Below are positions 53,239 through 62,118 of a stretch of 64,000 nucleotides of DNA, one piece after another. The first letter of the stretch is position 1; each line of letters begins with the position of its first letter. Location: the NCBI RefSeq assembly GCF_042140125.1, contig NZ_CP159473.1; one strand, 5' to 3'. The translations under genes were made by a program, and so were the position numbers. Source of the stretch: Rhodophyticola sp017644125. Lineage in GTDB: Bacteria > Pseudomonadota > Alphaproteobacteria > Rhodobacterales > Rhodobacteraceae. A model generated the notes under the pieces. It searched no databases and was not told the origin of the DNA. It was given only the letters and a program-made list of their open reading frames with translations.

Positions 53239-53760
53239 CTAGAGAGGTTGACCGCGCTGCAAGAGATCCTCCAGCAGATCGCGATAGATCCCGGGGCTGT
53301 CACCGCCGCCGAAGATCCGTGAGCCGCTGGTGTAAAGCGTGCCATAGCTCCGCGCCAGATTGACCGTCTGGGCAATTCCCTCGATCAGCTGCGCACCGTG
53401 CAGCTCCGCCAGAGGATGCACATAGACGGCCCAGAGACGCCCCTGCCCGATGGCATAGCGCGCATCGAGCGCGGTATCGAAATTGGCCTGCATCACGCGG
53501 GCCAGATCGGCCTCGCTCAGCGCGTCGGCCGAAGCCACCGGCACCATGGCGCGCATCCGGTTGGCGGCCTGATCCATCACCACCAGAACCGGAACATCCT
53601 CGATTGTCAGCTCCACTCCCTGACCGGAGGCCGCCGCATCCGGATCCAGCGCCAGCAGGATCGCGGCGACCCTTTCTGGTGTCATCGGCGGGTCTGCCTG
53701 CTGCGCGGCAAGCGGCGTCGCGGCCAGAACGGCGACGAGGAAAAAGGCGCGTATCAGCAT
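53239..53760 (-). CDS. secreted hypothetical protein
   Basis: 173-aa exported protein with signal peptide ending PLAAQQ (about residue 19). The mature part alternates helices and strands, ends with DLLEDLLQRGQP, and resembles a small alpha/beta chaperone-like fold (YbjN/CesT style), though no family can be fixed. It lies between rpsA and cmk, where these are usually adjacent, so it may be a lineage insertion. Confidence 0.7.
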   Translation of the reverse strand: MLIRAFFLVAVLAATPLAAQQADPPMTPERVAAILLALDPDAAASGQGVELTIEDVPVLVVMDQAANRMRAMVPVASADALSEADLARVMQANFDTALDARYAIGQGRLWAVYVHPLAELHGAQLIEGIAQTVNLARSYGTLYTSGSRIFGGGDSPGIYRDLLEDLLQRGQPL

Positions 53761-54077
53761 CGGGCATACTCCTTCCGGAACGAGGTCGCGCCCAGACTAG
53801 ACCCTCCTGCCCCACACGCCCAAACCACGCTTTGGTGACCAATCAGAGCCGCCTGAGGCTGAGCTAGTTGCCGGCGCCCGGCCCGATGGCCCGGACCGCC
53901 CGCCGCGGGCCCGGTCGATTGCCGCCTGAACCCTGTTCAGATCCGTGGCGACCGGTCTCTCGACGCTGGAACCGGCCCCGAGCTTTGCGGTCTTCACGCC
54001 ATCGACGAGGATCCTTCAGGCACGCGACCGGTCCGTGGAGCCACCCCCGCGGGCGAGGGTGAGACGGGGCTCCCCGC
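53761..54077. other. gap between secreted protein gene and cmk
   Basis: 317 bases without a supported gene. A minus-strand frame at 53797-53997 has a coding-like middle part (about GSSVERPVATDLNRVQAAI) but no start with a ribosome-binding site, and its C-terminal part looks random. It might be a remnant of a gene. No terminator or RNA seen. Confidence 0.5.
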
Positions 54078-54683
54078 TTATCGAGCCTCTTCGACGGTGG
54101 CGATCGCCCGGGCGACCGCCGCCTCGATACTCAGATCCGAGGTGTCAAGTACCACCGCATCGGCGGCGGCCACCATCGGAGCTTCCGCCCGCTCGCTGTC
54201 GCGCGCATCGCGTTCGCGCACATCGGCAAGCACTGTCTCGAAATCCGTGTCCAGCCCCCTGCCTTTCAGCTCCGCCAGACGCCGCTCCGCCCGCACCTCC
54301 GCGCTGGCGGTGACAAACAGCTTCACCCGGGCATCGGGGCAGATCACCGTGCCGATATCCCGCCCGTCCAGAACGGCGCCGCCTGCGCGGGTGGCAAAGG
54401 CGCGCTGAAAATCCACAAGCGCCGCGCGCACCTCGGGGATCACGGCCACCTTGCTGGCGGCCCGCGCCACATCCGGGCCGCGCAGGTCGTCGCCCTCCAG
54501 ATCCGCGGCCTGCAAGCGTCCTGCGGCCTCGACCGGGTCTTCGCCATGCAGCATCCGCCGGCCCACCGCCCGGTACAGCAATCCGGTATCGAGATGTGCA
54601 AAGCCGAAATGCTGAGCAACGGCACGGCTGATCGTACCCTTGCCCGCGGCCGCCGGGCCGTCGATTGCCACCGTGAAACTCAT
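54078..54683 (-). CDS. cmk: cytidylate kinase
   Basis: 201-aa CMP/dCMP kinase. P-loop AIDGPAAAGKGT at residues 6-17 and the DGRDIGTVICPDA segment of the family are present; the lid region and C-terminal helix are normal. Its ATG at 54683 overlaps the stop of the GFA gene (ATGA). The order aroA-GFA-cmk is a variant of the usual aroA-cmk-rpsA order. Confidence 0.96.
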   Translation of the reverse strand: MSFTVAIDGPAAAGKGTISRAVAQHFGFAHLDTGLLYRAVGRRMLHGEDPVEAAGRLQAADLEGDDLRGPDVARAASKVAVIPEVRAALVDFQRAFATRAGGAVLDGRDIGTVICPDARVKLFVTASAEVRAERRLAELKGRGLDTDFETVLADVRERDARDSERAEAPMVAAADAVVLDTSDLSIEAAVARAIATVEEAR

Positions 54684-55084
54684 GGTATCACCTGTGTCGT
54701 CAGCGACGGATCGTCCTGCGGCGCCTGCGGCAGCCCGTCGGCGATCTCGTAATAGGCGCCCTTGTCGGCGCAGAAGATATGCCCCGCCAGACGGATGCCC
54801 GGATCTCCGTCCAGCGTGCCTGCGAAAATCGACAGGTGGCTGCCCGGCCCGTCCCAGAACAGGTTTGATCCGCAGATGCCGCAAAACCCCCGCCGCGCAA
54901 TGTCCGAAGAGGCGTACCAGGTCACGCGCCCCTCTATCTCCACATGCTCGCGCGGCGCGGAGGTGGCGGCCACATGATGCCCGCTCGACTTGCGGCATTG
55001 CCCGCAATGGCAGGCGATCACCGGGCGCAGCGGCGAGGAGACGACATAGCGGACCGCGCCGCAAAGACAGGATCCTGTACTCAT
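54680..55084 (-). CDS. GFA/CENP-V family zinc protein
   Basis: 134-aa protein of the glutathione-dependent formaldehyde-activating family: CLCGAVRY, ACHCGQCRKSSGHH and GFCGICGSNLFW hold the zinc-binding cysteines. Family members include glutathione-formaldehyde enzymes, but most have unknown substrates. It starts in an ATGA overlap with the aroA stop and ends in an overlap with the cmk start, so it is inserted in a conserved operon without loss of coupling. Confidence 0.88.
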   Translation of the reverse strand: MSTGSCLCGAVRYVVSSPLRPVIACHCGQCRKSSGHHVAATSAPREHVEIEGRVTWYASSDIARRGFCGICGSNLFWDGPGSHLSIFAGTLDGDPGIRLAGHIFCADKGAYYEIADGLPQAPQDDPSLTTQVIP

Positions 55085-56433
55085 CGGTTGCTCCGTTCGA
55101 TGCGCGCGCCAAGCCCCGCCATCAGCGTCTCGAAGATCGGAAAGCTGGTCGCGATCGGGCCCGCATCATCGACCCGCACCGCCTTTTTCGCCGCCATCCC
55201 AAGGCAGAGGAAGGACATGGCAATCCGGTGATCCAGATGGCTCGCGGTCATCCCGCCGCCCGGCACCCCGCCCGGCCCCATGCCGGTCACGGCCCACCAA
55301 TCCGGCCCATCCTCCACCGTCACGCCATTGGCGCGCAACCCGGTGGCCATCGCCGCGATCCGGTCGCTCTCCTTCACGCGCAGTTCCCGGACGCCGCGCA
55401 TCATCGTCCGCCCCTCGGCGAAGGCCGCGACGACGGACAGGATCGGGTATTCATCGATCATGCTGGCCGCACGTTCCGGCGGCACCTCGATGCCTGTCAT
55501 ATCCGGGGAGTAGCGCGCCCGGAGATCGGCCACCGGCTCCCCACCCTCCTCGCGCATGTTCTCATAGGTCAGATCGGCGCCCATATCGCGCAGGGTCTCG
55601 TAAAGTCCCGCCCGGGTCGGGTTCAGCCCGATGCCCGGCACCAGCACGTCGGAGCCCTCGCAAAGGAGCGCGGCACAGACTGGGAAGGCGGCGCTGGACG
55701 GATCGCGGGGGACGTCGATCGCCTGCGGGCGCAACTCGGGCTGCCCGGTCAGGGTGATCACCCGTCCCTCGCCGGTCATCTCGGTCGCGATGTCCGCGCC
55801 GAACCCCGCCAGCATGCGCTCGGTATGGTCCCGCGTCGCCTCAGCTTCGATCACCACGGTCTGGCCCGGCGCATTCAACCCGGCCAAAAGCACCGCGGAT
55901 TTCACCTGCGCCGAGGGCACCGGCACCGTGTAGCGAACCGGAACCGGCTCTGCGGCGCCTGTCAGCGTCATCGGCAGGCGGCCGCCGGAACGCCCCATGA
56001 CCTGCGTGCCGAACAGCGCCAGCGGGTCCGTGACCCGCGCCATCGGCCGCCCGTTCAGGCTGGCGTCGCCGGTGAAGGTGGCCACAATCGGCGAGGTCGC
56101 CATCGCCCCCATGATCAGCCGCACACCGGTGCCGGAATTGCCGCAATCGATCACCTGATCGGGCTCTGCAAAACCGCCGACGCCGACCCCGAAGACGGAC
56201 CATTCCCCCGGCCCATGTTGCTCCACCCCGGCACCGAAGGCCCGCATCGCGCGGGCCGTGTCCAGCACGTCCTGACCTTCCAGCAATCCGGTGATCCGCG
56301 TCTCGCCGACGGCCATCGCCCCCAGAATGAGCGCCCGGTGGGAGATCGACTTGTCGCCCGGCACCTCCGCAATACCGCGCAACCCCCCCGCCCTGCGGGA
56401 GGTCATCGGAACCGGATCGCCATGGCCAGACAT
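55081..56433 (-). CDS. aroA: 3-phosphoshikimate 1-carboxyvinyltransferase (EPSP synthase)
   Basis: 450-aa enzyme of the shikimate pathway. The sequence follows the class II (CP4-like) pattern: GDKSISHRALILGAM, SAQVKSAVLLAGLNAPG, DVPRDPSSAAFP, RVKESDRI and THLDHRIAMSF-type end. The position equivalent to CP4 Ala100 is Gly101 (GNSGTG). ATG at 56433 has GAGGTGA five bases upstream; the longer open frame upstream is not supported. It heads the aroA-GFA-cmk unit. Confidence 0.96.
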   Translation of the reverse strand: MSGHGDPVPMTSRRAGGLRGIAEVPGDKSISHRALILGAMAVGETRITGLLEGQDVLDTARAMRAFGAGVEQHGPGEWSVFGVGVGGFAEPDQVIDCGNSGTGVRLIMGAMATSPIVATFTGDASLNGRPMARVTDPLALFGTQVMGRSGGRLPMTLTGAAEPVPVRYTVPVPSAQVKSAVLLAGLNAPGQTVVIEAEATRDHTERMLAGFGADIATEMTGEGRVITLTGQPELRPQAIDVPRDPSSAAFPVCAALLCEGSDVLVPGIGLNPTRAGLYETLRDMGADLTYENMREEGGEPVADLRARYSPDMTGIEVPPERAASMIDEYPILSVVAAFAEGRTMMRGVRELRVKESDRIAAMATGLRANGVTVEDGPDWWAVTGMGPGGVPGGGMTASHLDHRIAMSFLCLGMAAKKAVRVDDAGPIATSFPIFETLMAGLGARIERSNR

Positions 56434-56587
56434 CAAGGTCACCTCATCTTCAGTCGCCCGCGGTGATAAACCGCCCCTTCGGCGCGGTCCACACCCCTTC
56501 TGTGCGTTCAGGAACGCCCGCCCGGACAGGGCGCGGCAGAGCACACCCCCCCCGGGTAACTCTGGCCAATGGCCAGGGCGGCGGCCG

Positions 56588-57766
56588 CTAGTTTTTCCGG
56601 AAACTCAGGTAATGTGGCACCCGGCCCGCGCGCAGCGCCTTCTGCTCGTAGCGGGTCGCAATCCAGTCCTCCCACGGGGTCCGCCAGTCCCGCGGCCCCT
56701 CGGCCAGCCAATCGAACCCGGCCTTGGGCACTTCCAGCAGGGTCTGGCGCACGTAGTCGGGGATATCCGTCGCCACCCGGAACTCGGCCCCCCGTTTCAG
56801 AACGCGTGCCAGCGGGGCCAGATGTTCCGCCGTCACGAAGCGCCGGCGGTGATGGCGGGTCTTGGGCCACGGGTCGGGATAGAGCAGGAATGCCTTCGAC
56901 ACGGCACCGTCTTCAAGCACATCGAAGAGGTCGCGCGCATCGCCGGGATGGACCTTCAGATTTTCCACACCCGCGGCGCGGATCTTCCCCAACAGCATCG
57001 CGACACCGTTGATGTAGGGTTCGCAGCCGATGATGCCCACATCCGGGTTCGCCGCCGCCTGATGGACCATGTGTTCGCCACCGCCAAACCCCACTTCGAG
57101 CCAGACCTCCCGCCCGCCGAACAGCGCACCAAGATCGAGCGGCCGGCGTTCTGGGTTCGTCTCCCAATCCACCGGACCGGGCGAGAGCGCCGCCAGATCC
57201 TCTGTCAGATACCGCGCCTGACTGCTTTTCAGATGCTGGCCCTTGCGGCGGCCATAGAAGTTTCGCGCCGGGCGGCGGGCCGCGTCAGTCACCGCCTTCT
57301 CCATCACCGCGACGGGTAGCGCCAGTCCGCCCCGGCTGTCATGGGTGCCGCGCCCGATCACCTGATAGCCAAGCGCGCGCCATACCGCCTGCCCGGCGGG
57401 GCCTGCCTTCAACTCGATCCGTGTCGCACCGCTGTCGAAAAGCCGCGCCTCCACCAGTTCGGTCAGCCGACGGGCGATGCCACGGTTCTGAAAGGCCGGG
57501 TCCACATACAGGCCCACGATTTCGGCGTCGGGCGATCCGGCCCGATAGATGCAAAACCCCGCAACGGCCCCGTCAATCTCGGCCAGAGCAAACGCCTCGC
57601 CCGCCGCGCAGACCCGCAGATAGACATCGGGGGAGATCCCGGCGGCCCAGCTTTCGCGCTGCTCCGGCGACAGAATGTCGTCGGGGACAGCGGCGATCGC
57701 ACTTCGATGCACGTCGGCAAGGGCGGGGGCGTCTTCGGCAAGACCTGCGCGCAGCACCTCCGTCAT
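56588..57766 (-). CDS. trmB: GNAT acetyltransferase fused to TrmB
   Basis: 392-aa continuous frame joining two enzymes. Residues 1-150 form a GNAT acetyltransferase (VGLYVDPAFQNRGIARRLTELVEARLF); residues 159-392 are tRNA (guanine46-N7)-methyltransferase TrmB (LEVGFGGGEHMVHQAAANPD, DPWPKTRHHRRRFV). At the junction a GGAG lies six bases before a GTG (57290-57292) that starts a TrmB of normal length (234 aa), so TrmB may also be made separately. The gene lies 16 bases after metK under the SAM/SAH riboswitch. Confidence 0.9.
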   Translation of the reverse strand: MTEVLRAGLAEDAPALADVHRSAIAAVPDDILSPEQRESWAAGISPDVYLRVCAAGEAFALAEIDGAVAGFCIYRAGSPDAEIVGLYVDPAFQNRGIARRLTELVEARLFDSGATRIELKAGPAGQAVWRALGYQVIGRGTHDSRGGLALPVAVMEKAVTDAARRPARNFYGRRKGQHLKSSQARYLTEDLAALSPGPVDWETNPERRPLDLGALFGGREVWLEVGFGGGEHMVHQAAANPDVGIIGCEPYINGVAMLLGKIRAAGVENLKVHPGDARDLFDVLEDGAVSKAFLLYPDPWPKTRHHRRRFVTAEHLAPLARVLKRGAEFRVATDIPDYVRQTLLEVPKAGFDWLAEGPRDWRTPWEDWIATRYEQKALRAGRVPHYLSFRKN

Positions 57767-57782
57767 CGGCGTGACCCTTATC

Positions 57783-58964
57783 TCAAACGGCCGCTCTCAA
57801 CGCCTCGACCAGATCGGTCCGCTCCCAGCTGAACCCGCCGTCGGCATCCGGCGCGCGGCCGAAATGGCCATAGGCCGCCGTCCGCTGATAGATCGGCCTG
57901 TTGAGTTGCAAATGTGTCCGGATACCGCGCGGCGTCAAATCCATGATCTGCGCCACGGCGGCCTCGATCTGGCTTTCATGCACCTTGCCCGAACCATGGG
58001 TGTCGGCATAGATCGACAGCGGCTTGGCCACCCCGATCGCATAGCTGAGCTGTATCGTGCAGCGATGGGCCAAACCGGCCGCGACCACGTTCTTGGCCAG
58101 ATAGCGGGCCGCGTAAGCCGCCGAACGGTCCACCTTGGTCGGATCCTTGCCGGAAAACGCGCCGCCGCCATGGGGGGCCGCACCGCCATAGGTGTCGACG
58201 ATAATCTTGCGCCCGGTCAGACCGGCATCGCCATCGGGGCCACCGATCACGAATTTTCCGGTGGGGTTCACCCACCATTCGGTATTCCCGTTCAGCCAGC
58301 CGTCGGGCAGTTCTTCGCGGATATACGGCTCCACAATCGCGCGCACATCTTCGCTGGTGAGGGTTTCATCCAGATGCTGCGTCGACAGCACGACGGAGGT
58401 CACCTCCACCGGCATGCCATCTTCATAGCGCACGGTCAGCTGGCTCTTGGCATCGGGGCCAAGCGCAGGCTCGGCGCCGGATTTCCGCGCCTCGGCCAGA
58501 CGGCGCAGGATGCAATGGGCGTAATGGATCGGGGCGGGCATGAGCTCGGGCGTCTCCGCCACCGCATGGCCGAACATGATCCCCTGATCGCCGGCGCCTT
58601 CGTCCTTGTTGCCGGACGCATCGACGCCTTGCGCGATATGGGCCGATTGCTCGTGCAGCAGGTTGGTCACTTCCACAGTCTCGTGGTGAAACTTCTCCTG
58701 CTCATAGCCGATATCCCGGATGCACTCCCGCGCGATGTCCTCGATCCGCTCCATGTAATCGTGAAGCTTGTCCTGATCGCTCAATCCCACCTCTCCGCCG
58801 ATCACCACCCGGTTGGTGGTGGCGAAGGTCTCGCAGGCGACCCGCGCTTCGGGCTCCTCGGTGATCAGCGCGTCCAGAACCGCGTCCGAAATGCGGTCAC
58901 ACACCTTGTCCGGATGGCCCTCCGAGACGGATTCAGAGGTGAAGGAGAAGTTCTGTCGCGACAT
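57783..58964 (-). CDS. metK: S-adenosylmethionine synthetase
   Basis: 393-aa SAM synthase. Signatures: SESVSEGHPDKVCDRISDAV, GEVGLSD, GAGDQGIMFGHA, GGGAFSGKDPTKVDRS and the C-terminal AAYGHFGR. ATG at 58964 is supported by the GGAG site inside the riboswitch eight bases upstream. SAM feedback through the leader should control it and the downstream GNAT-TrmB gene. Confidence 0.98.
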   Translation of the reverse strand: MSRQNFSFTSESVSEGHPDKVCDRISDAVLDALITEEPEARVACETFATTNRVVIGGEVGLSDQDKLHDYMERIEDIARECIRDIGYEQEKFHHETVEVTNLLHEQSAHIAQGVDASGNKDEGAGDQGIMFGHAVAETPELMPAPIHYAHCILRRLAEARKSGAEPALGPDAKSQLTVRYEDGMPVEVTSVVLSTQHLDETLTSEDVRAIVEPYIREELPDGWLNGNTEWWVNPTGKFVIGGPDGDAGLTGRKIIVDTYGGAAPHGGGAFSGKDPTKVDRSAAYAARYLAKNVVAAGLAHRCTIQLSYAIGVAKPLSIYADTHGSGKVHESQIEAAVAQIMDLTPRGIRTHLQLNRPIYQRTAAYGHFGRAPDADGGFSWERTDLVEALRAAV

Positions 58965-58970
58965 GGGGAA

Positions 58971-59017
58971 TGCTCCATTGAATATGTCTTTCCCCACGCC
59001 AGGAAGCCGTTGTGGAG
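58971..59017 (-). promoter_or_regulatory. SAM/SAH riboswitch in the metK leader
   Basis: On the minus strand CTCCAC pairs with GTGGGG around a central ACGGCTTCCTGGC, and downstream CAATGGAGCA completes the pseudoknot with GGCTTCC. These are the conserved parts of the SAM/SAH riboswitch of Rhodobacterales, which controls metK. The GGAG in the 3' strand is the metK ribosome-binding site, so ligand binding would block translation. Confidence 0.93.
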
Positions 59018-59055
59018 ACTTGATCGGCATGCCTTACGCCCAAGTGCGGCGGGGT

Positions 59056-60585
59056 TCAATGCCTGTTGACGCGGCGTCTTGCGGTAACGGCGAAAAGCGC
59101 GGCCAGAATAACCAGAAATACGGGCCAGTCGCCGGTACGGGCATAGAGCGTCGGCGGCAATGCAGGCGGCAAAGCGACATCCAGCGCCCCCGCCACGCCC
59201 AGGGGCAGGCTGTCCAGCACCCGGCCGCGGCCATCGATCACCGCCGAGATGCCCGTATTGGCCGCACGGACCAGCGGCAGACCCTGCTCCGCCGCGCGCA
59301 ACCGGGCCAGCGCAAGGTGCTGATAGGGGCCGGAAAACTGCCCGAACCACGCGTCATTGGTGATATGCACCATCCAGTCGGGACGCTCTATCCGGCGGAT
59401 ATAGCCCGGAAAAATCGCCTCGTAGCAGATCATCGCGAAGGCGCGGCCAAGAGTGCCAAGATCCAACGCCTGCGGCCCGGGCCCGGGCCGGTAGCCGGTC
59501 TGCAGGGCGGCGGCGAGCCCGTCGATGCCGAAGCGCGACAAGAGATCGCCGAAGGGCATGTATTCGCCGAAGGGCACCAGATGGTGTTTGTCGTAGATCG
59601 CGGCGATCCCACCGGTTTCATCGAGCAGCGCCAGGGAATTGCGCGCCGTGACCCCCTCCAGCCGCTGCGCGCCGAGGATCACCGAAACCGGCCCCGCCGC
59701 CTGCGAGATAACGGCACGCCAGTCTTCGGACTGGTTTAGAAGTGCGGCCAGCGACGTTTCCGGCCAGATGACAAGGGCGGGCGGGCGGCCATCACGCTGC
59801 GGCGGCTCGGCGGTCAGATCCACGGCGCGGGCGAAGAAGACCGGGATCATGTCCGGCTGCCATTTCAGATGCTGCGCGGCATTGGGCTGCACCAGACGCA
59901 GGACCGGGGCATCGGGCGCGGCATCGGGCGCGGGCGGAACCGTCAGTGCAAGCCCGACCAGCCCCGCATGAATGCCCGGCACGATCAAGACCCACCAGCG
60001 CGCCCGCAGCACCCCCACCGCGATCAGAGCCGCGGCCGCGACGGTGTAAAACGTCATCCCGTAGGGGCCGACAAAGGCGGCCAACGGCAACAGGCTCGTA
60101 TCGATCCAGATATGGCCCGGTTGCGCCCATGGAAACCCGGTCAGCACCGTTCCCCGCGCATATTCGGCCGTGGTCAGGAGCGCCGTCCAGAGCAAGGCCC
60201 GTTGGCCGGGCCCGGGCGCCAGCCGCACCGCCAGCGCCGACGGCACCGCCCAGAAAAGCGCCAGCCCGACGGCCAGAAACAGCAAGGCGAAAGGCGCCAT
60301 CCAGCCGTGGCGGAGCGGGTCGACTAGAAAGGGCTCGACGATCCAATGCAGGGAAACGGCGAAGTATCCCGCCCCGCCGCTCAACCCGAGCGAGAAACCG
60401 CGCCGTGCCGTATCGGCGCGAAGAACCAGCACCACCAGACCGGTAAGACCGATGACCGCCAGTAGCGAAAGATCGAAAGGCGCCTGTCCCAGCCCGCCGA
60501 CCGCCCCGGCGGTCATGGCCAGAGCCAGACCCTGGCGGACGGAGCGGGCCGCCAGCCACTCGGACACGGAATTGGCCGTGGTCAA
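59056..60585 (-). CDS. lnt: apolipoprotein N-acyltransferase
   Basis: 509-aa inner-membrane enzyme that adds the third acyl chain to lipoproteins. About eight hydrophobic helices precede a nitrilase-like domain whose triad is visible: Glu in WPETSLA, Lys in YDKHHLVPFGEYMP and Cys in ICYEAIFPGY. It lies 2 bases after corC. Its operon ends about 90 bases before the metK riboswitch. Confidence 0.95.
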   Translation of the reverse strand: MTTANSVSEWLAARSVRQGLALAMTAGAVGGLGQAPFDLSLLAVIGLTGLVVLVLRADTARRGFSLGLSGGAGYFAVSLHWIVEPFLVDPLRHGWMAPFALLFLAVGLALFWAVPSALAVRLAPGPGQRALLWTALLTTAEYARGTVLTGFPWAQPGHIWIDTSLLPLAAFVGPYGMTFYTVAAAALIAVGVLRARWWVLIVPGIHAGLVGLALTVPPAPDAAPDAPVLRLVQPNAAQHLKWQPDMIPVFFARAVDLTAEPPQRDGRPPALVIWPETSLAALLNQSEDWRAVISQAAGPVSVILGAQRLEGVTARNSLALLDETGGIAAIYDKHHLVPFGEYMPFGDLLSRFGIDGLAAALQTGYRPGPGPQALDLGTLGRAFAMICYEAIFPGYIRRIERPDWMVHITNDAWFGQFSGPYQHLALARLRAAEQGLPLVRAANTGISAVIDGRGRVLDSLPLGVAGALDVALPPALPPTLYARTGDWPVFLVILAALFAVTARRRVNRH

Positions 60586-60587
60586 GT

Positions 60588-61478
60588 TCAGGAGCCTTTC
60601 GGAAGTCGCACGCGCAATCGCTTGATCCGCCGGGGGTCGGCGTCCACCACTTCGAATTCCGCGCCCGACGGATGGGGGATCACCTCGCCCCGCGCGGGCA
60701 CCCGGCCCGTCAGGACGAACACCACGCCGCCCAGCGTGTCGATTTCATCCTCATCGGCCTCTTCGACCAGCTTCATCCCGATCTCCGCCTCGAATTCATC
60801 GAGCGGGGCGCGGGCGAGCGCCAGATAGGAGCCGGCATCCTCCATCAGCCATGGCCGGTCTTCCTCCACATCGTGTTCATCCTCGATCTCGCCGATCACC
60901 TGCTCGATCAGGTCCTCGATGGTCACCAGCCCGTCGACCCCGCCATATTCGTCGATCACCAGTGCCATATGGGTCCGATCCGTCTGCATCTTCTGCAGCA
61001 ACACACCGATGGGCATGGATGGCGGCGCGTAGAGCAAGGGCCGCAGCATCGTGCGAAGCGAGAACCCGCCGCCGCCGCCGTTGAAGCCGTATCGCAATGC
61101 GACATCCTTCAGGTGAACCATGCCGATGGGCGTATCGAGCGTACCGTCATAAACGGGCAACCGCGTCAGACCGCTCTGGCGGAACACGGCAACCAGATCG
61201 TCCAGCTCGATATCGCAGGAGACCGAAATGATCTCGACCCTCGGGATGGAGACATCCTCCACCCGCAACCGGCGCAGGTTGGACATGCCGGCGCCGGGCA
61301 CGAGCCCCGGCGCGCCGTCCACTGCGGGCAATGCGGGCACACCGTTCATACTCTCCGGTTCCGGGTCGGGGGCAGTGCCAAAGAACCGGGCGAAAAAGCC
61401 GGGTTTCCGTTCAGGCAACTCATCCGTCTGTGGCGCGCTCTGCGCTGCGCTAGACGACGGGTCAGGGCTTGAGCTCAT
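60588..61478 (-). CDS. corC: CorC/HlyC-family CBS-domain protein
   Basis: 296-aa cytosolic protein with a proline- and serine-rich N-terminal 60 residues, two CBS domains (VSIPRVEIISVS, DRTHMALVIDEYGGVDGLVTIEDL, cited in part) and a C-terminal CorC_HlyC transporter-associated domain (LGGVVFVLTGRVPARGEV). Such proteins assist magnesium/cobalt efflux or ribosome-related functions. ATG at 61478; AAAGGAG is close upstream. It belongs to the conserved phoH-ybeY-corC-lnt set. Confidence 0.93.
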   Translation of the reverse strand: MSSSPDPSSSAAQSAPQTDELPERKPGFFARFFGTAPDPEPESMNGVPALPAVDGAPGLVPGAGMSNLRRLRVEDVSIPRVEIISVSCDIELDDLVAVFRQSGLTRLPVYDGTLDTPIGMVHLKDVALRYGFNGGGGGFSLRTMLRPLLYAPPSMPIGVLLQKMQTDRTHMALVIDEYGGVDGLVTIEDLIEQVIGEIEDEHDVEEDRPWLMEDAGSYLALARAPLDEFEAEIGMKLVEEADEDEIDTLGGVVFVLTGRVPARGEVIPHPSGAEFEVVDADPRRIKRLRVRLPKGS

Positions 61479-61522
61479 GGCTCCTTTCCAAAAATACACC
61501 GGGTCACGCGCAACCCGTTGTC

Positions 61523-62017
61523 TCAATATGGGTCAGGGATACCCAATCTTGCAAGGATACGCGTCTCCAGATCCTCCATCAATATCGCATCTGCATCATT
61601 TATGTGGTCAAAACCCAACAGATGCAGCGTTCCGTGGACCAGAAGATGGGCCACATGATCGGCGAAACTCTTCTTCTGCGCCTCCGCCTCGGCCAGACAG
61701 ACGCCATAGGCGATCGCGATGTCGCCCAGTTCTTGGGGCGGATCGCCCGGGGCGGGATCGGGCAGGTCCGGCATCCGGCCCGGATCGGGCTGATGCAGTT
61801 CGGATGGCCAGCTCAGCACATTCGTGGGCGCAGGCTTGCCCCGGAACTCGGCATTCAGCTCGGCGATGCGGCCGTCGTCGCAGGCCAGAAGGCTGATCCC
61901 GAAGCTTTCGGCCTGCAACCCCAGCTCATCAAGTGTCGCGGCGCAGACCCGGCGCGCCAAGGCCTCCACGTCCAGCGCCTCCCAGGCCGGATCTTCAATG
62001 AGACAGTCAATCTCCAT
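61523..62017 (-). CDS. ybeY: endoribonuclease YbeY (rRNA maturation)
   Basis: 164-aa metallo-endoribonuclease for 16S rRNA 3' end processing and ribosome quality control. The zinc motif H-x3-H-x5-H is present as VHGTLHLLGFDH; PTNVLSWPSE and the LGDIAIAY segment are also conserved. ATG at 62017; the longer frame lacks support. It lies downstream of phoH by about 100 bases and upstream of corC by 44. Confidence 0.95.
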   Translation of the reverse strand: MEIDCLIEDPAWEALDVEALARRVCAATLDELGLQAESFGISLLACDDGRIAELNAEFRGKPAPTNVLSWPSELHQPDPGRMPDLPDPAPGDPPQELGDIAIAYGVCLAEAEAQKKSFADHVAHLLVHGTLHLLGFDHINDADAILMEDLETRILARLGIPDPY

Positions 62018-62118
62018 GGAACCGCCCTTGGAAAACCCGCCGACCCGGCAGGCGGCGGAGGCCACCGCGCTTGCGCCACGCGTGAACGCGGCGCGTGCCC
62101 GGTTCGAAACACACTCCG

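Noticed and set aside
53797..53997. 66-codon minus-strand frame between the secreted protein and cmk
   Set aside because: Only a middle stretch looks coding; no ribosome-binding site, and a TGA lies eight codons upstream. Left as a possible remnant.
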